The notes beneath the pieces are model-generated. The model worked only from the letters and a program-made list of their open reading frames with translations, searched no databases and had not been told where the DNA came from. A stretch of 49,878 nt of DNA from Planctomycetaceae bacterium. Lineage in GTDB: Bacteria > Planctomycetota > Planctomycetia > Planctomycetales > Planctomycetaceae. The stretch lies in the NCBI GenBank assembly GCA_021732785.1, contig JAKFUG010000039.1, positions 1 through 49,878 on the forward strand, in the 5' to 3' direction. This document shows, in pieces, positions 19,826-29,177 of the stretch (position 1 is its first letter; each line of letters opens with the position of its first letter). Made by a program: the position numbers and the translations under genes.

Positions 19826-20638
19826 TCATCCCAGTTCTGTGTATTCCCGTTTGGAAAACGCGTAGCTTCCCAACGTCATCAATCCGAGGATGCTAAAGAC
19901 AAGGACGATCGCCGCGCTGTCCCCGGAAATCCCCGCGAACATTTCCCGGTCGGCGTCATTCCGGGGTCCCAATTTGAACGATGATCCGGCGTCATACAGC
20001 ATGCAATGAATGTAATACGACACCGTAATCCGCTTCACGGTCCCCGGCATCTGGAGCAACAGGACTTCCAGAAAGAACCAATAGGCGAGCGATAAAATCG
20101 TCCCGTGGCGAAACATGGCCCCGAGCAGCAGAAAAACGCTGGCATACATCAATCCGCCCAGCAAACTCGCCGGGAGATAAACCAGCAGCAGTTTTTGCCC
20201 CGGTTCTCCCGCCAACCAGCAAAGTAACGTGAGCGCCCCACCCGACCACAGCGCCACCAAGACTCCAACGGCGATCGCTTTCGTGAGATAAATCGCCGCC
20301 CGCGGAATCGGCGTGACCAGCAGGTAAATCAGCGATTGATCTTCACGCTCGCCGCCAATGGTCGACGAACCGTAGCTGATCGCAAAGATCGGCATGAGGA
20401 AACCGATAAACGTCGGCAACAGCATGTAGTCGGAAAAGCCCATTGCCGTTCGATGGCCGCGATGCGACCACGCGGCGACGATCAGGGCGCAGAGAGTCGT
20501 CAGTCCAAAATTGACGAGCGTCTGCCGCGAAGCAATCTGTCGCCACAGCGTCAAACGAAACAGGAACACGCAGGCGCGGACCGTTCGCATCACGGAAAAC
20601 GTCTGTTGCGCGGGGAGATTGGAATCGACTACGGACAC
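19826..20638 (-). CDS. ABC-2 type transporter permease (distal)
   Basis: A 270-residue integral membrane protein with about six hydrophobic segments (TLVNFGLTTLCALIVAAW, ADYMLLPTFIGFLMPIFAIS-like, AIAVGVLVALWSGGALTLL, LPASLLGGLMYASVFLLLGA, ILSLAYWFFLEVLLL, SAAIVLVFSILGLMTLGSYA). The segment YGSSTIGGEREDQSLIYLLV before a transmembrane helix is typical of ABC-2 exporters. It is the last gene of a four-gene operon, 13 bp after the ATPase it presumably partners. Substrate unknown. Confidence 0.85.
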   Translation of the reverse strand: MSVVDSNLPAQQTFSVMRTVRACVFLFRLTLWRQIASRQTLVNFGLTTLCALIVAAWSHRGHRTAMGFSDYMLLPTFIGFLMPIFAISYGSSTIGGEREDQSLIYLLVTPIPRAAIYLTKAIAVGVLVALWSGGALTLLCWLAGEPGQKLLLVYLPASLLGGLMYASVFLLLGAMFRHGTILSLAYWFFLEVLLLQMPGTVKRITVSYYIHCMLYDAGSSFKLGPRNDADREMFAGISGDSAAIVLVFSILGLMTLGSYAFSKREYTELG

Positions 20639-20651
20639 AGAACCGCGCCCC

Positions 20652-21602
20652 TTAGAATTGTGCCGCCGCGGACATCACATAACCGAACGTGGCTTCGGTG
20701 GTCACGTCCGTGGTTTCCAGTCGCTTCACATCAAAGTCACCCCGCGCGGCCAGTGCCGCGAGATGTCGAAACAAAACCGCCGCTTGCACGACCTGCAAGG
20801 ACAGTTCATCGGCGCGGTCGATTGTCACCCCGCGGACGGACTCACATGTCATCAGTTCCCGCGCTAATTCCCGTGCCTGCGGGCAGATCACGCGGACCTG
20901 CAACGGCATATCGGCGAACAGTTCCCGAATCTGCGCCAGTGTCCCCACGGCCAACACACGGCCGCGACCCATGAAGATCACCCGCTCGGCAAAATCGTCC
21001 ATTTCCCCGAGGATATGGCTCGAAACGAGAACCGCTTTGCCACGATCGGCGAGCGCACGAAACAGGTCCATCAATTCCAGTCGGCCCACAGGATCGACGC
21101 CGTTGAGCGGTTCATCCACGACGATGAGATCGGGATCATGCACGAGCGCCTGGGCAAGCTTGATCCGTTGCCGCATTCCCTTGGAACACCCGCGCAATCG
21201 GCGATCGGCACGGTCGGACATGCCGACTTGCTGCAGCACTTGCTCCACACGGTCGCGCAATTCCGATCCCGCCCAACCGTGCAATCGGGCCATCGTGATG
21301 AGAAATGATCGGCCGGTCATTTCTTCGTAGAGCGTGTCGACTTCGGGACAGTATCCCACACGCTGTTTAGCAGACGCGGACCACGCATCGTGCGATCCGA
21401 TGCGAACCTGCCCCAGCGTCGGTCGCAAATGCCCCGTCAGCAATTTGATGAGGGTGGTCTTGCCGGCACCATTCGTTCCCACCAGGCCCGTAATCCCCGA
21501 CGGAATCGCCACCCGCACGTCATTTACACCAATGACGGGACCATACCATTTGGTGACGTTCTCGAACTCGGCGATCGGGACGGATTCCGCGATGGCGGTC
21601 AT
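20652..21602 (-). CDS. ABC transporter ATP-binding protein (distal)
   Basis: A 316-residue ABC ATPase. Walker A is GTNGAGKT, the signature is CSKGMRQRIKLA, Walker B is LIVVDEPLNGVDP, and the H-loop is VSSHILGEMDD. The C-terminal extension after ~220 is common in ABC-2 exporter ATPases. The ATG at 21602 overlaps the stop of the upstream permease (ATGA), so translation is coupled; the open frame extends further upstream but only as a read through the permease gene. With the permease at 19826 it forms one exporter unit. Confidence 0.92.
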   Translation of the reverse strand: MTAIAESVPIAEFENVTKWYGPVIGVNDVRVAIPSGITGLVGTNGAGKTTLIKLLTGHLRPTLGQVRIGSHDAWSASAKQRVGYCPEVDTLYEEMTGRSFLITMARLHGWAGSELRDRVEQVLQQVGMSDRADRRLRGCSKGMRQRIKLAQALVHDPDLIVVDEPLNGVDPVGRLELMDLFRALADRGKAVLVSSHILGEMDDFAERVIFMGRGRVLAVGTLAQIRELFADMPLQVRVICPQARELARELMTCESVRGVTIDRADELSLQVVQAAVLFRHLAALAARGDFDVKRLETTDVTTEATFGYVMSAAAQF

Positions 21603-22477
21603 CGGACGACCTCCACCGCGCGGACACGGTAGACGATCAGCGCGAGGCTGACCGCGCAAACGCCGAGCAGCACGAGAACCGTTTCCGTTCCCGTCGGTGT
21701 ACGATCGGTTGGGAGACTGCCGAACGCCCAATGCCCCATCCGCAGCATGTCTTCCCACAACGCGAGGAGCAGCCAGCGCCGTTCGCCGGCCATCTCCCGC
21801 AGCGCGCGACCCAGCGCCGTCAACAGAACGAAGATGCCGAGCCACGTCATCGCCAGCGGAACCGTGCGCGGCACCCACACCGCGACCGCAAACAGCAGCA
21901 GGCTTTGGACCGTCGCCAGCACGAGCCCAAACCCCACAATTCCGACACCGATCCGCCAGTTCTGGAGGAAATAATCAAACGAGCTGCTCAACACTCCGTA
22001 TTCGATATACAGAATCAGCGCCGGGACGGTGGTAATCAGCGAAACAACCGCGGCAATGGATAATAGCTTTCCAATAATGTAGTGCCGACGGTCCATGGAG
22101 CGACTGAGGTAGAAGATCATGCCCCCGTGCTGCGAGTCCGACCCGATCAGCATCGACCCGGCGAAAGCGAGCAGCAACGCGGCAATCCCGGCCTGCACGT
22201 GCATAAACGTCAGATACGCATCCCCCGTCCCAGTCAACTTGAAACCATCGAGAAAGCGGGCGAATTCGCGGTTTTGAACGACCAACGTCGCTTTCAGATA
22301 AATGAACGAGAAGTGGTAGAGAAAGTTCAGCAGCCCTAATCCGAGCAGCACCCAGAAGAGCCAGCGGCGCATAATCAGACTGAGCGCCACCCGCACGATG
22401 GCAAGCACGCTCCACCACGGAGACCGAAGCTGTCCGGTCCACGGTCGATAACCGGCGTGTTCTAATGTTGAGGGCAT
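21599..22477 (-). CDS. ABC-2 type transporter permease (proximal)
   Basis: A 292-residue membrane protein with six or so transmembrane helices (WLFWVLLGLGLLNFLYHFSF, GIAALLLAFAGSMLIG, IGKLLSIAAVVSLITTVPAL, GVGIVGFGLVLATVQSLLLF, LAMTWLGIFVLLTALG, VLVLLGVCAVSLALIVY). SMLIGSDSQHGGMIFYLSRS corresponds to the loop that in ABC-2 permeases follows helix 2. No Shine-Dalgarno is visible; instead a heptanucleotide tandem repeat ends seven bases before the start codon. It probably pairs with the ATPase at 22565. Confidence 0.85.
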   Translation of the reverse strand: MPSTLEHAGYRPWTGQLRSPWWSVLAIVRVALSLIMRRWLFWVLLGLGLLNFLYHFSFIYLKATLVVQNREFARFLDGFKLTGTGDAYLTFMHVQAGIAALLLAFAGSMLIGSDSQHGGMIFYLSRSMDRRHYIIGKLLSIAAVVSLITTVPALILYIEYGVLSSSFDYFLQNWRIGVGIVGFGLVLATVQSLLLFAVAVWVPRTVPLAMTWLGIFVLLTALGRALREMAGERRWLLLALWEDMLRMGHWAFGSLPTDRTPTGTETVLVLLGVCAVSLALIVYRVRAVEVVR

Positions 22478-22483
22478 CGTAAT

Positions 22484-22551
22484 AGTTGTCAGTTGTCAGT
22501 TGTCAGTTGTCAGTTGTCAGTTGTCAGTTGTCAGTTGTCAGTTGTCAGTTG
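22484..22551. repeat. Heptanucleotide tandem repeat AGTTGTC, ~9.7 copies
   Basis: Nine perfect copies of AGTTGTC plus five further bases, inside the ABC operon between the first ATPase stop and the first permease start. On the coding strand it reads as GACAACT repeats and ends seven bases before the permease ATG, where a ribosome-binding site would be expected. Perfect tandem copies are prone to slippage. Confidence 0.97.
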
Positions 22552-22564
22552 AAAATACATACTA

Positions 22565-23479
22565 CTATTTCAGTACTAGTCGCCGATAGACCTGCTGCAA
22601 GTCTTCTTCTTCGGGGATGACTTCATGCAGGACGATCTCGGCGGAGAGGCTGCGTTCGAACAATTGCCGCGTGGTCCAATGATCGGGGACGTCAACCTGC
22701 GCCTGATCGCCACTCGCGGACATCGTCACCGTGGCACCGTCGGTTTTGAGTCCGGCAAGGAACGCTTCCGGTTCGCCACTCCACCGCAGGCGATACCGCC
22801 CGGCACGCTGTTGGCATAAATCTTCGATGCGGCCGACGCCAAGGATCGAACCACGATCGACAATAATGACCTGCTGGCAAACACGGTCGATGTCGCCCAG
22901 CAAGTGCGTCGACAACAGCAACGATTTCCCATGCCGCGTGGCAATCGCTCGCAGCAAACGGAGCATCGCTTCCCGACCGGCAGGGTCGAGTCCCGCCGTC
23001 GGTTCATCGAGCAGCAATAATTCGGGATCGTGTACCAAAGCCGCGGCGAGTTTTAACCGTTGTTTCATGCCGATCGAGTAATCTTCGCACCGACGATAAC
23101 GCGCTTCATCGAGTTCCAGATGTGAGAGGACTTCATGGGCCCGTCGCAGCGCTTGTCGCCGGGGCATGCCGGACAGTTCACCGGCGAGGGCGACCAGATC
23201 GACACCGCGCACGCCGGGAATGAGGGATTCCGCTTCGGGCATGAAGCCGATCCGGCTGCGAAGGGGTCGCGATTGCCGACGGATATCGAAGCCCAACACG
23301 GTGCCGGTTCCCTGCGTCGGCTGCATCAGCCCGAGCAGAATTTTCAGCAGCGTCGATTTTCCAGCCCCGTTTTGACCGATCAGTCCAATCGCGCCGGGCT
23401 CGACGGAAAACGTCACCTCGTGCAGCGCACGGAGCGCGCCGTAGTGGTGAGAAACGCCGTCGAGGTCAATGAGAGGCAT
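22565..23479 (-). CDS. ABC transporter ATP-binding protein (proximal)
   Basis: A 304-residue ABC ATPase and first gene of the four-gene exporter operon. Motifs: Walker A GQNGAGKS, Q-loop near GFMPEAESL, signature YSIGMKQRLKLA, Walker B LLLLDEPTAGLDP, H-loop LLSTHLLGDID. The C-terminal ~80 residues form an accessory domain ending QQVYRRLVLK. Its paralogue at 20652 shares the overall layout but only moderate identity, so the operon encodes two ATPase-permease pairs, either two exporters or one heteromeric complex. Confidence 0.92.
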   Translation of the reverse strand: MPLIDLDGVSHHYGALRALHEVTFSVEPGAIGLIGQNGAGKSTLLKILLGLMQPTQGTGTVLGFDIRRQSRPLRSRIGFMPEAESLIPGVRGVDLVALAGELSGMPRRQALRRAHEVLSHLELDEARYRRCEDYSIGMKQRLKLAAALVHDPELLLLDEPTAGLDPAGREAMLRLLRAIATRHGKSLLLSTHLLGDIDRVCQQVIIVDRGSILGVGRIEDLCQQRAGRYRLRWSGEPEAFLAGLKTDGATVTMSASGDQAQVDVPDHWTTRQLFERSLSAEIVLHEVIPEEEDLQQVYRRLVLK

Positions 23480-23651
23480 GGAAGCCGTGAATCGTCAGTA
23501 GGAAGTCGAAATCTGCTGCGCTTCACTCTACAGCACGGTCCGGCCGTGAACCAGCGGATGGGGAAGGTACCCCGCCGTTTCTGCGTTCGTTTCGGGTGTT
23601 GCAAGAAAGAGAACGCAATCTCAAGATGCGGCCAGCACGATCACGGGAATC

Positions 23652-25283
23652 CTACTTTCCGGTCAGCACTTCCGGTTGCGTCAGATGAAAATAATGCCCG
23701 TGGTCGGCGGTGACGATCACCAGCGCGTCCTTCCAGTTGCTGTGCTTTTCAACCCAGTCGGTAATGACTTTGACGGCTTCATCGCCACTGAGAACCGCGC
23801 CGATCGAACTGTCGAGGTTGTCGTCGTGGTTGGCCCAATCCACATCGCCCGGTTCCACCATCAACCAGAAACGCTCGCGCGAACTGAGTGCGGTGATGGC
23901 CGCGCGGGTCATGTCGGCCAAGTTGGGATTTTCGGTGAGATCGGCGGGGGTGTACGTTTCCGCCTTCTTTGATCGTCCCAGCGTCGGCTGGTAATCGCCG
24001 TCCGCAGTCCGGAAAGGAAGATGCTTCGTCTTGCCGACACCGTAAAAGCCGAGCAAGCGTTGCTTGTTCTGACCGGCGACTTCTGCGGCTTGCTGCAATG
24101 CCACGGCTCCTTGCACGCCCGCTTTCCGAACCGAAGTGACATACTTCCCGCCGTGGGTCACATCGACGGCTTTCAAATCCTCCGCGGTGAGATAAGCATT
24201 GCCTGGGACGAAGTTTTTTCCCTGACCGGCATCTTTGTCCCGTTCATCGCCATCGCCCGTACCAATGACGACATCCAGACCCGGCAGCGGCGTTTCGGGA
24301 TGGCTGATCGACTTCAGCCCGAGCATGTCGCGCGTCAAATCCTGATAATCGTCGCGGTCCACATTGTGAGCATAAGCGCAGGCCGGTGTGGCATGGCTGA
24401 TGGGCACGCTGGAAATCGCCCCGACGCCATAGCCCTGCTGCTGTGCCAAATGAGCAATCGTCGGCACGGGTAAGCCTTGGGCATCCACATTGACCGCACC
24501 GTTATACGACTTGATCCCCGCGGTCATGCTCGACGCGGAACAGGACGAATCGGTGTAAGCGTGCTGCATGTCGGCAGGCTGGTTTTTGGTGATGAGATAC
24601 TTGATATCGGTTCCCGGCGACCACGGCGCGGGACCGCCGAGTTCGACGTTGTATCCGCCAAACGCTTTGCCGCCAGGGTTCTCGACCGTCTGCGCATCAA
24701 CATCAACTTTGGTCCCTTCGTTGTGGGGCGACGTACAGAAGAAACCGAACTGCGTTGTCCCGTTGGCGGTGTAATCCTGAAAGTGCAGCCCGGTTCCGCG
24801 TCCACTGTCGTAGGCGACCTTTTTCGATTTGTAGATCGCGGCGTTGCGGGTCGATTGCCAGTCCATCCCATCGAAAATCACGAGGAAAATGTGCTTTTTC
24901 CCGGCGGCCAGCGCGGCTTTTTGAATGTCGAAGACATTGGTTTGATCGAAGTATTCCGCCTGCGGGTTGAGCGTGTGTGTGGGTGTGCGGCCGTAGATCC
25001 GTTGCAGCGCGGTCGCACTGCGGTACGGACTTTTGGCTCCCTGGTAAGAAGTGAGATCGATGCCGTCACCCGCGCCGAGCGTGCCGAAGGTGTACACGGG
25101 AATCAACCGGTTCGAGTGCGTTCCCCAGGCGATGTAGTTGTCCGGTTCGGCACCCCAATGCCCCCAGGCGGCTTTGCCGTCTTCGATGGCCTTTGTCTGC
25201 AACGCCCGGACATAATCCTCCGCGACGATTGCCGATTGCGTTGCCAGAACCAGAACCGCTGTCAGAAACACCGCCCGCTGCAT
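23652..25283 (-). CDS. Secreted alkaline phosphatase family protein
   Basis: A 543-residue metallophosphatase. The start at 25283 gives a clean signal peptide (MQRAVFLTAVLVLATQSAIVA); the frame is open further upstream to 25457 but that part runs through a palindromic repeat. Metal and catalytic residues of the alkaline phosphatase fold are seen: D138 in VIFDGMDW, nucleophile S246 in TDSSCSASSMTAGIK, E477/D482/H486 in VEPGDVDWANHDDN, and D527-H528 in TADHGHYF. The protein stops 15 residues after that last motif, so the equivalent of the final zinc His of the E. coli enzyme (H412) is not apparent. Likely releases phosphate from organic esters outside the cytoplasm. Confidence 0.88.
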   Translation of the reverse strand: MQRAVFLTAVLVLATQSAIVAEDYVRALQTKAIEDGKAAWGHWGAEPDNYIAWGTHSNRLIPVYTFGTLGAGDGIDLTSYQGAKSPYRSATALQRIYGRTPTHTLNPQAEYFDQTNVFDIQKAALAAGKKHIFLVIFDGMDWQSTRNAAIYKSKKVAYDSGRGTGLHFQDYTANGTTQFGFFCTSPHNEGTKVDVDAQTVENPGGKAFGGYNVELGGPAPWSPGTDIKYLITKNQPADMQHAYTDSSCSASSMTAGIKSYNGAVNVDAQGLPVPTIAHLAQQQGYGVGAISSVPISHATPACAYAHNVDRDDYQDLTRDMLGLKSISHPETPLPGLDVVIGTGDGDERDKDAGQGKNFVPGNAYLTAEDLKAVDVTHGGKYVTSVRKAGVQGAVALQQAAEVAGQNKQRLLGFYGVGKTKHLPFRTADGDYQPTLGRSKKAETYTPADLTENPNLADMTRAAITALSSRERFWLMVEPGDVDWANHDDNLDSSIGAVLSGDEAVKVITDWVEKHSNWKDALVIVTADHGHYFHLTQPEVLTGK

Positions 25284-25417
25284 TGTGCTGTCCTTCGTGG
25301 CTGTCGCCGTCCGCGTGACCTGTCGTCGATCGCATTCGGTATCATTGTGAGGATTACGGCGGTGATGAAAAGTGCATGGGAACAAGATTTGGTGAATTGT
25401 TTTGACTGGCGAAGAGA

Positions 25418-25439
25418 CCCAGGGATCGGAATCCCCGGG
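25418..25439. repeat. CCCAGGGAT hairpin repeat, copy A
   Basis: CCCAGGGAT, loop CGGA, ATCCCCGGG (9-bp stem with one G-T pair). Read on the minus strand its flanks match copies B and D (GAAGCCC... stem ...GGGTCTCTTCGCC). It lies in the 242-bp divergent region between the alkaline phosphatase and the PfkB kinase. Confidence 0.75.
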
Positions 25440-25525
25440 CTTCCGGGTTGCATCCACTGCGGCGCATTGGTACTGAACCGTTGTGGAAGTGATCGCATCG
25501 TCATGATCTGTTCGTGTGAGTTGGT

Positions 25526-26491
25526 ATGAATCGCGCTCTCGATTGTCTGTGTGCCGGGATTATTGTTGCCGATCAGGTGTGCGAACCGGTCGCGCAGATG
25601 CCTCCGCCCGGTGGCTTAGCACTGTCGCCGCGAATGGAGTTCACCGTCGGCGGTTGTGCGGCGAACGTCGCCGTCGATATGGCGAAACTCGGCTTGCGCA
25701 TCGGTCTCAGCGGCTGCGTCGGCGACGATCTCTTCGGCCGCGCGGTCTCGGACATGCTCGAACACGCCAAGGTCGATTGCCGGGCATTGCGGGCGCTGAG
25801 TACGCATCCAACCAGCAGTACGTTCGTCATCAACGTGCGCGGCGAAGACCGCCGGTTTATCCACTGTGTCGGCGCGAATGCGGCCTACGATGGCACGCAG
25901 ATTTCCGATGCCGATCTGCAATCCGCGCGGGTGCTCTATGTCGGCGGTTATTGCCTGCTGGAAAGTCTCACCCCCGATCAAGTGCGGCGGCTGTTCGAAC
26001 GCGCCCGTGCTGCCGGAGTGACGACGGTTCTTGATGTTGTGCTCCCCGAACAGGGATCGTATCACGACTGGATTGCCCCGGTGTTGCCGGTGACGGACTG
26101 GTTCTTTCCCAACTTCGACGAATCGAAACGGTTGACGGGACTCGACGATCCCTGGCAGCAGGCCGCGCGGTTTCGTGCCGAGGGGTGCCGCGGAACGGCG
26201 ATCACGTGCGGCGGCGACGGAGCCGTGCTCGATGTCTCCGATGGCCGCTGGCAAGCCGGGGTGTACAATGTGCCTGCGGTCGATGCCACTGGCACCGGCG
26301 ATGCGTTTGTCTCGGGCTTCCTGTACGGTTTAATGCGCGGTGATACGCCGGACCGGTGTCTGCGATGGGGAACAGCGCTCGGGGCGAGTTGCGTGCGGCA
26401 ACTCGGGGCCACAACGGGAGTCTTCACCGCTCCGGAGTTGATGGAATTTGTGGAACGGGAAGCGTTGGTGGTGACGCGAGTTATCGAATGA
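25526..26491 (+). CDS. PfkB-family sugar kinase
   Basis: A 321-residue ribokinase/PfkB kinase that phosphorylates a sugar or nucleoside with ATP. The substrate-side glycines are in FTVGGCAANVAVDMAKLG; the C-terminal signature is DATGTGDAFVSGFLYGL with catalytic base D259 and the anion-hole GTG. VTDWFFPNFDESKRLTGL is the usual N-x-x-E-like region before the ATP site. The open start at 25526 fits the family N-terminus (LDCLCAGIIVADQVCEP). Substrate cannot be assigned; divergent from the phosphatase, convergent with none, followed by recG. Confidence 0.88.
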   Translation: MNRALDCLCAGIIVADQVCEPVAQMPPPGGLALSPRMEFTVGGCAANVAVDMAKLGLRIGLSGCVGDDLFGRAVSDMLEHAKVDCRALRALSTHPTSSTFVINVRGEDRRFIHCVGANAAYDGTQISDADLQSARVLYVGGYCLLESLTPDQVRRLFERARAAGVTTVLDVVLPEQGSYHDWIAPVLPVTDWFFPNFDESKRLTGLDDPWQQAARFRAEGCRGTAITCGGDGAVLDVSDGRWQAGVYNVPAVDATGTGDAFVSGFLYGLMRGDTPDRCLRWGTALGASCVRQLGATTGVFTAPELMEFVEREALVVTRVIE

Positions 26492-26586
26492 TTCATCATG
26501 TGAGCGAAGGGATCCGCAAACCGCAAGCGGAGTAACGATTCTATTTCTGACTCTCAACTCTCAACCATCCACCCTCAACCTCCCCT

Positions 26587-28659
26587 ATGGATGATCCTCT
26601 TCTCACACCGGTGCAATTCGTCCGCGGGGTGGGACCGCAACGGGCCGAACTGTTTGCCAAACTCGACATTCACACGGTGACCGATCTGCTGTGGCATCTC
26701 CCGCGGGATGTGCTCGACCTCACGCAACTCTCCGGCGTCTTTGAACTCACCGCCGATCGTGTGCATAGCATCCGTGGGGAAGTTGTCGATCGGGATGCGC
26801 GGCTGACGTCCACCGGCAAAACGATGACGGCCCTCCTTTTCAAATGCGATGGTGGCTTCGTCCGGGCGGTCTGGTTCAACCAGGGATACATGCTCCGCAA
26901 GTACGAACTCGGCCAGCATGTCCTGCTGACGGGGCAACCCAAGCTGCGGGAGCGCCGATGGGAATTTTCGCATCCTGAGACGCAGCCGCTGGAAACGGAC
27001 GATGATGACCACACTGCCGCGCCGGGAGTGTTGCCGCGGTATCCGTTGACCGAGGGGTTACGGATGCGCGACATCCGCCGGGCGACCGCGGCGGCCGTCG
27101 AAGAATACGCAGACCAACTCGCCGAGTTTCTGCCGGATGATTTCCGCATCGAATGTGCCTTGCCGCGATTGTCCGATGCCATCCGGCAACTTCACTGTCC
27201 CCGCACGATGGATGAGTATCGCGCCGGACGCCGCCGCGTGCTGCTGGACGATCTGCTCGAATTCGAGATTGCGGTCGTGCTTCGTCGCCGGGCGTGGAAC
27301 CGCGAGAACAAAGCGCTTCCGCTGCCGAATTCGAGCAAGATCGATGCGCGTATCCGGCGGTTGTTTTCGTTTCCTTTCACCGGCGGGCAGAACCAGGCGG
27401 TCACCGAGATTGTTGCGGACATCGCCCAAGACCGCGCCATGCACCGGTTGTTGCAGGCGGATGTCGGTGCCGGCAAAACCGCCGTCGCCGTGTACGCCAT
27501 GCTGGTCGCCATCGCGAATGGCACACAAGCGGTGCTGATGGCTCCCACGGAAGTGCTCGCCCAGCAACATTGGAGCACGATCGAAAACATCCTCGAACAC
27601 AGCCGCGTGGAACGACGCTTGCTCACCGGCCAACTCACGCCCTCGGTTCGCAACAAGGTACGCGAGGAAATCGCCACCGGCACCGCGCAGCTCATCATCG
27701 GCACGCAATCGCTGATTCAGGAAAGCATCACGTTTCATCGCCTCGGTCTCGCCGTGATCGACGAGCAGCACAAATTTGGCGTCGGTCAACGCGGGCGTTT
27801 TCAATCGGGTGAAACCGCGCCGCATCGCCTCGTCATGACCGCAACACCCATCCCGCGCAGCCTGTGTCTCACCCAGTTCGGCGATCTCGATCTCACCTCC
27901 ATCCGTGAGTTGCCGCCGGGTCGCCAGCGCGTGGTGACCAGCCGCATCACCGGCGAGGCGGTCCCCAAAGCCTGGGGGTTCCTGCGAAAAATGTTGCGGG
28001 AAGGACGTCAGGCGTATCTCGTCTGCCCGCGGATTGAAGGGGATGAGAGCGACGATTCCCCCGGTGCCGAAGCGCTGTTCCGCAGCGTGACAACGGGCGA
28101 ACTCAATGGCTTTCGCGTGGGACTCATGCACGGTCAGCAGGACCGTGACACCCGCGCGGCCACGATGGACGCTTTCCGCCGGGGCGATCTGGATGTGCTG
28201 GTCGCGACCACGGTCATCGAAGTCGGCGTCGATGTTCCGAACGCCACGTTGATGATGATTTTTGCCGCCGAGCGCTTCGGGTTGTCACAACTTCATCAAC
28301 TGCGCGGCCGGATCTGCCGCGGCTTGTTTCAGGGATATTGCTTCCTGCAATCGGACGCCGTGCAACCCGAAGCCGTGCGGCGGTTGTCCGCACTGGAAGC
28401 GACCGGTGATGGCTTTCAACTTGCAGAAGTCGACTTCGAGTTACGCGGCCCCGGCGATGTGCTCGGCACCCGGCAACACGGCGACATGCCGCTGCGCGTC
28501 GCCGATCTGGTGCGGGATCGCGATCTGCTCGAAGAGGCCCGGAAGATCGCGATTGACGTGGTCGATCAGGGTCGCATCGACACGCCGGAGTTCTTCCCGC
28601 TCAAGCTGCGCGTGCTCGAACGCTTCGGCAAGATGATGGATTTACCCCAAGCCGGGTAG
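26587..28659 (+). CDS. recG: ATP-dependent DNA helicase RecG
   Basis: A 690-residue superfamily 2 helicase that regresses stalled replication forks and processes branched DNA. The N-terminal wedge/OB part (residues ~1-180) contains GVGPQRAELFAKL and RGEVVDRDARLTSTGKTM. Helicase motifs: QNQAVTEI, Walker A ADVGAGKTAVA (292-298), DEQH box at 392-395 in VIDEQHKFGVGQRGRF, TATPIPRS, then DVLVATTVIEVGVDVPNA and QLRGRICRG (motif VI). GPGDVLGTRQHGDMP near the end is the RecG TRG-type hallmark. Length is typical. The last 18 bases overlap the convergent Rrf2 gene. Confidence 0.96.
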   Translation: MDDPLLTPVQFVRGVGPQRAELFAKLDIHTVTDLLWHLPRDVLDLTQLSGVFELTADRVHSIRGEVVDRDARLTSTGKTMTALLFKCDGGFVRAVWFNQGYMLRKYELGQHVLLTGQPKLRERRWEFSHPETQPLETDDDDHTAAPGVLPRYPLTEGLRMRDIRRATAAAVEEYADQLAEFLPDDFRIECALPRLSDAIRQLHCPRTMDEYRAGRRRVLLDDLLEFEIAVVLRRRAWNRENKALPLPNSSKIDARIRRLFSFPFTGGQNQAVTEIVADIAQDRAMHRLLQADVGAGKTAVAVYAMLVAIANGTQAVLMAPTEVLAQQHWSTIENILEHSRVERRLLTGQLTPSVRNKVREEIATGTAQLIIGTQSLIQESITFHRLGLAVIDEQHKFGVGQRGRFQSGETAPHRLVMTATPIPRSLCLTQFGDLDLTSIRELPPGRQRVVTSRITGEAVPKAWGFLRKMLREGRQAYLVCPRIEGDESDDSPGAEALFRSVTTGELNGFRVGLMHGQQDRDTRAATMDAFRRGDLDVLVATTVIEVGVDVPNATLMMIFAAERFGLSQLHQLRGRICRGLFQGYCFLQSDAVQPEAVRRLSALEATGDGFQLAEVDFELRGPGDVLGTRQHGDMPLRVADLVRDRDLLEEARKIAIDVVDQGRIDTPEFFPLKLRVLERFGKMMDLPQAG

Positions 28660-29091
28660 AGCCGCGACCATCGCTTCACACAACGGCGTGCTGCTCGTCG
28701 GTTCGGCGAGAATCTCGGCAAGCGTCGTGGACTGAAACGCCTCTTCGACGGACGCAAGCGCGTTATCCATCCGGCGATGCAGCGGACAAAGATGTTTGCC
28801 GTGCGTTACGAGCCCCAAGGGACACGTTTGGATGCGCTCGATTGGTTCGACCGCGTTGACCACTTCCAGAATCGTCAGTTCGGCGGGCGTTTTGCACAAC
28901 GTGATGCCGCCGCCGACGCCGCGCTGCGTATGCACCACGTCATGACGGGCCAGTCCCTGCAGGACTTTGGACAAATAGGCCTTGGGGACTTTCGTGGCCG
29001 CGGCAATCTGATCGGTCGTCCGCGCTGCGGGAGCCTCGTTAGCAAGATAGACCACGGCACGCAGAGCGTATTCAACCGTTTGTGAAAACAT
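28642..29091 (-). CDS. Rrf2-family transcriptional regulator
   Basis: A ~149-residue winged-helix regulator. The start at 29091 gives the family-typical MFSQTVEYALRAVVYLA; an upstream in-frame ATG at 29103 is the alternative. The HTH is DQIAAATKVPKAYLSKVLQ, followed by the wing QRGVGGGITL. The ligand region reads TCPLGLVTHGKHLCPLHRRM with two cysteines 13 positions apart, plus others in ITLCKTP and PLCEAM, so the canonical three-Cys [2Fe-2S] spacing of IscR/NsrR is not obvious; redox or nitric-oxide sensing is possible but unproven. Its 3' end overlaps recG by 18 bp. Two dyads upstream (29178-29217) are candidate operators. Confidence 0.85.
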   Translation of the reverse strand: MFSQTVEYALRAVVYLANEAPAARTTDQIAAATKVPKAYLSKVLQGLARHDVVHTQRGVGGGITLCKTPAELTILEVVNAVEPIERIQTCPLGLVTHGKHLCPLHRRMDNALASVEEAFQSTTLAEILAEPTSSTPLCEAMVAALPGLG

Positions 29092-29177
29092 GCCGTTTCT
29101 CATTTGTGCTGTGGGTGCTTCTCAACACTCCTGGGCCGATCGGGGCAGATGCACTTGATCCGCCCGATGAGTTCTTG

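Noticed and set aside
22484-22551. CRISPR array
   Set aside because: The unit is 7 bp with no spacers; it is a simple tandem repeat.
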